From: Pachyseris speciosa
Taxonomy: Eukaryota; Cnidaria; Anthozoa; Scleractinia; Pachyseridae
Assembly: GCA_016490735.1 (NCBI GenBank)
Contig: JAEMWC010000447.1
Location: forward strand, 469,501 to 533,500
Length of the DNA stretch: 64,000 bases
Direction: 5' to 3'
Part shown: positions 59,771 to 64,000 of the stretch, piece after piece
Position numbering within the stretch: the stretch's first letter is position 1
How the letters are laid out: every line of letters starts with the position of its first letter
The notes under the pieces: generated by a model
Database searches by the model: none
What the model was told of the DNA's origin: nothing
The model's input: only the letters and a program-made list of their open reading frames with translations
Made by a program: the position numbers and the translations under genes

Positions 59771-60046
59771 TTAAACATGTACTACAACTACAGACTCTAT
59801 AGAAGGATAATACGTCACAAACGTGGACAAACAATTACTACGCATCTGTTCATGCGTCTTGTTTCTCGTAGCGAATTGACAGCCAGAACAGAAATTTTGC
59901 GTCCAGACAAAACAGATTGAACGTTGTCGAAGAGGTACAATTCGGCCTTGTAGTGTGCTCGTGCCGCTCAACACTCCACAAACAGCGAGAGGCATAGCAA
60001 TGCAGAGTACCAGCTTGCGCTCCATCCAGACGGCCGATGAAATCAT
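59771..60046 (-). CDS. Small secreted-type ORF, copy B
   Basis: A 91-codon frame MISSAVWMERKLVLCIAMPL ... ending VVVVHV and a stop. Compared with copy A it lacks nine residues in the middle (after QRSIC) and has two extra near the end; the remainder is about three-quarters identical. Frame retention in both copies is the only evidence for coding. Confidence 0.35.
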   Translation of the reverse strand: MISSAVWMERKLVLCIAMPLAVCGVLSGTSTLQGRIVPLRQRSICFVWTQNFCSGCQFATRNKTHEQMRSNCLSTFVTYYPSIESVVVVHV

Positions 60047-61459
60047 GTAGTTTTGGACGCAGTATTAGTCTGACAGTTTATTGTGCCTTTTCTTAGAAAA
60101 TTCGCAAAAGCCTTTTTTTACCTTCCTTGATTTTGTATCAAAGCAGAATTGATCAGAATGTTTTCTGAATTGAGAATGAGCCTTAATTCCTGCATGCATC
60201 TTTATTTTTGAGAGAACCATAGCGAACAAGCCCCACCACCACCGACTTTCACGACCCTTGATAGATGACTTAACTTGAAATATTCCACAGTGATATTCCT
60301 CAGTCGCTTTATCACCTTTGCAAATTGCTTACCTGAAACTTGCTTGTCTACTAACCGGTTTGAATGAAATCCTCAATTAAAGTATATCGAGTTGAAATTG
60401 ATGACATTGAAAACAGGAATGAATGGACTTACTTTTAAAACAAAGAGTGCGCCAGATTCTTCAATAAAAAAAGGACAATTTACATAATTTTCTCTCGTGA
60501 CGTGCGCGATACCACAATTACTTTTAATTGGATATACCTACAATGGAAAGCTCAATAAACAGTGCCAATTGCATTGTTATTATGTTGATAGTTTGGTTAA
60601 TCTCTTTGCGCTTGAGTTCATTTTTAATGTCTGTTTATAAAGCTCAACGTTAGACTTAAGTGAATTATGATTTCGGCAGTACACACATTACTTGTTGAAA
60701 TCATATCAGCACCAAGACAAAAATGATAGCTAGGATTTAAAACAACAACAACAACAGCAACAACAACAATTTGTGACATCTCAAAGAACAAACAGCTCCT
60801 AAACACTCTAGCTGCAGTTCAATTACTTCCAGTTTATTTGTCGAACACGATTATCATCGATTTCTAATATTCTTTTGGCAAACAACGATACTGTATTGAA
60901 ACTAAAAGTGTTCTCAGTCATTGTGCTTCTGGGAACCTCCGTTATATTGTTAGGATGCGAGGCAACACCGTTGAAACGGATGCAAAATATTGGCTTACGC
61001 AAGGGTCACTGATTCTAACTGAAAAAGTGTTGATTGGTATGATTGAGAAGTAGCCCAAGGCATATGTGTGGTTTTCAGCCTGATCGATTGTTTAACAGTC
61101 AAATTTACTTAGAATTTCGTTGCGCCGATATCAGCAACAACGCAGTGGCTATTTGGAAGGCATGAACCAGTTCAAAAATTTGGATTAAATTGTGATGACA
61201 AACTAGAGTTCTCTTTACCGGAAAGTCATTTCAAATCTCCCTAAAAATAAAAGTGAAGGTCTCTCTGACATCACGAAAAACAAATGTAGCGGCCCAGCAT
61301 TTTAGAAAAGCTAATATTAGCTTATAAGGTTCTTTCCCTTAACTTACTTTTTGTTACAATTTGTGAACAGTCACCTTAGTTAGACTCGCATACTAGCCTT
61401 AAACTTGGTACAAAGTTTGCAGAGAGCGAATAATTTGAAAGCAAGATTATTGTTGTTGT

Positions 61460-61483
61460 AATTATTATTGTCATTGTCATTTA

Positions 61484-61522
<39 letters not shown>

Positions 61523-61835
61523 TTGTCCTTGTCACTCCCACTGCCACTGTCACTGTCACTGTCACTGTCACTTTCACTGCCACTGCCCTGTCACTGTCGC
61601 TGCCACTGTCACTGCCACTGTCACTGTTACTGTCACTATCACTGTCCCTGTCACTGCCACTGCCAGTACTGTCACTACCATTGTCACTGCCACTGTCACT
61701 GTCACTGTCACTGTCACTGCTACTGTCACAGTCACTGTCACTGCCGCTGTCATCGATACTGTTACTGACACTGCCAATGTCACTGCAATTGTCACTGTAA
61801 CTGTCGTTGTAATTGTTATTTTCGCTATCGCTGTC
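61460..61835. repeat. GTCACT-type hexamer array, copy B
   Basis: Same kind of array as 49100-49480, beginning with CCCTGT units and followed by CACTGT/CACTGC units. The minus strand 61871-61380 is open as Ser-Asp repeats. Confidence 0.85.
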
Positions 61836-62655
61836 TTTATCATTAAACCAGTCTTGTTTCATCTTTTCCAACTACAGGTTGGGGGTGTTCCGCACCGCTT
61901 TGAGACCTCCAAGGATTCTGAGGCTGATAGAAAAAACTGAAGAGCCAATAGGGCGTTCCTTTCCTGACTTCGTGTGATGCAGTAATTGCATGATAATTTC
62001 CAATGGTCGACCGTGATCCTGCATTGTTACGAATTCCTCGAAACCTCAGTGAGATGCCGTAATTGGCGAAAATGTATATAATCCAAACATAAACGAAAAA
62101 TACCCCAAGTTATTAGCAATGCCTATGTCATGCGCAGAATGTAGCCGCTGAGCTGCGACACCCCTCCGGCCGAAAAATTTGTTGAACTTGCATTACGCGA
62201 ACGATCGTTGTATTTCTCTGAACTCTCTAAATATTCCAAATAGCCGGCACGGGTGGAAAATATCCGTAAAATGCACGATAGTCGTATCGTGTTCTATTTT
62301 ATTTCTATTTGAGCAACCTGTTTAATTTGAGGGTGGAAATTCTAAGATGATCCACAAAGTCTCAAGTGACTAGAAAAAAAGCGTCACCCAATTAGAATTT
62401 TGCGATTGTAAACTTCTTACACAATGACCTAATTTGGTACACTTGGCATAAGCTCTTTTGGCACAACCCTCACAAATGCACCTTTATTAAGCATGGCTCA
62501 GTTACTAATATTCCGACATTCCCATTTCAAAAATGAAACAAACTTTATTTACAATCATTTACAGCAATGGAGAAGACCCATGTTTTCAGTTGCCTTGTGC
62601 TTACGCTATAGTTACTGATCAACAAATTGTTGGTGAGAATGGACATGTCATAGAC

Positions 62656-62780
62656 TGCTAGCAGTCCCTTCCTGGATGTTGAGGAGCTCACGCTAACAGC
62701 ACGGCGAGATTCGCTCCAATCGATATCTCACCGCACTGCTGGTGGATTGCCGTTCAACTGAAAAAGGGACCGCTAGGAGG
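62656..62780. repeat. Inverted-repeat element, copy B
   Basis: CTGCTAGCAGTCCCTT and AAGGGACCGCTAGGAG flank the same spacer as in 50308-50428, with a few substitutions. Confidence 0.6.
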
Positions 62781-62964
62781 CAAGAGGCTCTGACTATACC
62801 AGAACATCGGGTTTAACATTGGGTGATTCAAATTGAAATTAATGTAGATTAATCTTGACAGCATTAATTGAATCCATATCTATAATTCTAAATTTAATCA
62901 TCCGTTTTCTTGCCTTTTTCCCTTCATACTGGAAAATAGTACTAGTTTCTCGATTCACAGTAAC

Positions 62965-63178
62965 TTAAATTTCGACTATGGACAGCTATCAAATATCAAA
63001 GTCAATGGACTGCTAGCTCACCAACAGTTTTCATTTACAAAATCAAATAGCGAATAAACCCCTCCTCCCTTCCTCTTCCCCACAAAACAAAACAAAACAA
63101 AACAAAACAAAACAAAACAAAACAAAACAAAACAAAACAAAACAAAACGAAAAAGGAAAGAAAGAAAGAAAACGACTG
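62965..63178 (+). mobile_element. Insertion with (CAAAA)n tail, unit B only
   Basis: Absent from unit A (50632), where AATTTCGA passes straight to AGCATTCTA. CGACT occurs at both edges and could be a short target duplication. The 3' end is about 14 units of CAAAA (63081-63148) and GAAA repeats, suggesting retroposition. The body is unrecognised. Confidence 0.6.
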
Positions 63179-63193
63179 AAGCATTCTATGATT

Positions 63194-63530
63194 TTAACAA
63201 TTTTCCTGAAGTGTGTCATACAGTTTCCTATACGAAGCCCTGTCACGGTAATACAATCCATCATCAATGTGAACTGGATCTTTTGTTTCAAAATCGCCGC
63301 CCCAACGAAGATCTTTATTTTGGCGAATTTTGGATATAAAACAACGCACACCCTCAGGCCACGCAGATTCGTTTATCAAGCATTTGCTGTTGCACAGTTT
63401 CATTGCTTCCTTCATAATACAAATTCATATCAATCGCGTGGCCCACCAAGTGGTTGCTCGTCTTCGACGGAGGTACCACAGTATCGGTTAAGGGCACGCC
63501 CTCTTTCCGGAAGGAGTGCGTGACCAACAC
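63194..63530 (-). pseudogene. M15 family peptidase, copy B, terminal exon frameshifted
   Basis: Opens after GTCTTTCCAG at 63531 with VLVTHSFRKEGVPLTDTVVP, SNHLVGHAIDMNLYYEGS, then four extra bases around 63400-63403 (GTTTCATTGCTTCC against GTTTGCTTCC in A) shift the frame, giving a stop after QQQMLDKRICVA. The correct downstream frame still reads LCNSKCLINESAWPEGVRCF, RWGGDFETKDPVHIDD and LQENC with a stop at 63194. All zinc-ligand codons remain, so the break looks recent. Upstream exons would lie beyond the window. Confidence 0.82.
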
Positions 63531-63565
63531 CTGGAAAGACAAAGTTACAGAAAATCTTAATCGCA

Positions 63566-63800
63566 ATAGTGCAGTTTCGAGTTCGCCATGACCGCTAAAT
63601 AAAAGTACTGAGAAGGCATGTGTACACCGTTACCTTCGACATAAAGTAAAATATTCACAAATTCCAGCGAGAAGATGACCTGTTTACAGCTCTGTCTATT
63701 GTTTAATTTTCAAATTCAATTCTGAATACCACTTACGGTGTGCAAATGAGTTCTCAGTACTTTTATTCAGCGGTCATGGCGAACTCGACACTGGACTATT
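63566..63800. mobile_element. MITE with about 45-bp inverted termini in the M15 copy B intron
   Basis: AATAGTGCAGTTTCGAGTTC, GCCATGACCGCTAAATAAAA at the left pair with TTTTATTCAGCGGTCATGGC, GAACTCGACACTGGACTATT at the right. No similarity seen to the MITE at 51020-51440. Confidence 0.85.
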
Positions 63801-64000
63801 ATAGAATTTTACTTTTTCTCTGCTTATCGTTACTAGTTAAGCACTCCCTTAGCGTTTAAGTGGTATTGCGCTAGGAATTTTTTTAGCTGCGCTTTCAAGC
63901 AACTTTTCAGCATTCAAAAAGTACGGCACCATGAATGGCTTTGCCGGTTTGTCCAAACAACTTTCATTTCTGTCACCTAAGCTAAGGTTTGGGCTGGGGT

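Larger units (their letters stand above)
57838..64000. repeat. Segmental duplication, unit B
   Basis: Direct repeat of 44488-51540; it starts, like A, in a GGATGGATGGAT tract (57838-57938) and continues to the window end. Content: small secreted ORF copy B, hexamer array, inverted-repeat element and a frameshifted M15 exon. Confidence 0.9.

Overview
This is eukaryotic, animal DNA: genes with many introns and GT/AG splice sites, no operons, and dense transposon relics. The best guess is an anthozoan cnidarian, probably a stony coral. One gene encodes a PAN plus fibrinogen-related secreted protein like the coral 'uncharacterized skeletal organic matrix protein 5', there is a SINE resembling the Nin-DC type known from corals and other invertebrates, and several tRNA-derived SINEs and MITEs look like families I recall from corals. 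The assignment rests on memory of families, not on a search.

Layout. (1) About 1.4-26.2 kb, plus strand: the 3' two thirds or more of a large WD40 gene resembling WDR97/WDR87. I could join 30 exons with consistent splice phases, about 1,530 codons, ending in a stop at 26244 with a poly(A) signal at 26645. Its introns hold MITEs, SINEs, LINE fragments (including an R4/Dong-like fragment inside a TAA microsatellite), minisatellites and microsatellites. (2) 27.7-32.2 kb, plus strand: a complete three-exon gene for a secreted PAN + FReD-like protein with a recognisable TATA/CCAAT promoter; intron 2 carries a 1-kb element with piggyBac-type ends. (3) 33-42 kb: mostly decayed. Minus-strand relics of a trypsin-like protease (frameshifted, catalytic-serine segment missing) and of an uncharacterised family with N-N-C-Y-N-Y, F-H-W-Y and W-S-H-K-P-G motifs (stop, frameshifts, Cys replaced by Gly), separated by a degraded LINE. 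(4) 42.35-44.31 kb: a 5'-truncated CR1/L2-like LINE with an intact 561-codon reverse transcriptase frame, inserted into an older minus-strand LINE with a 7-bp target duplication.

(5) 44.5-64.0 kb: a direct segmental duplication. Unit A (about 44.49-51.54 kb) and unit B (about 57.84 kb to the window end) align along their length, differing by point changes and by discrete insertions. Each carries a minus-strand gene for a bacterial-type M15 (VanY/D-Ala-D-Ala carboxypeptidase-like) peptidase; the A copy is open, while the visible B exon has a 4-base frameshift. Each also carries a minus-strand small ORF with a signal peptide, whose two copies differ by in-frame indels, and a GTCACT-type hexamer array. 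Between the units is a minus-strand L2-like LINE of about 5 kb, beginning with a signal-peptide and degenerate 2A-like N-terminus, itself split by a 2-kb fold-back element rich in CCGGAATGC repeats.

Functionally the window shows one probable ciliary/structural WD40 gene, one secreted matrix-type gene, and a repeat-rich, duplicating region with peptidase genes that could act on bacterial cell walls. No cooperation between these genes can be demonstrated from the sequence.
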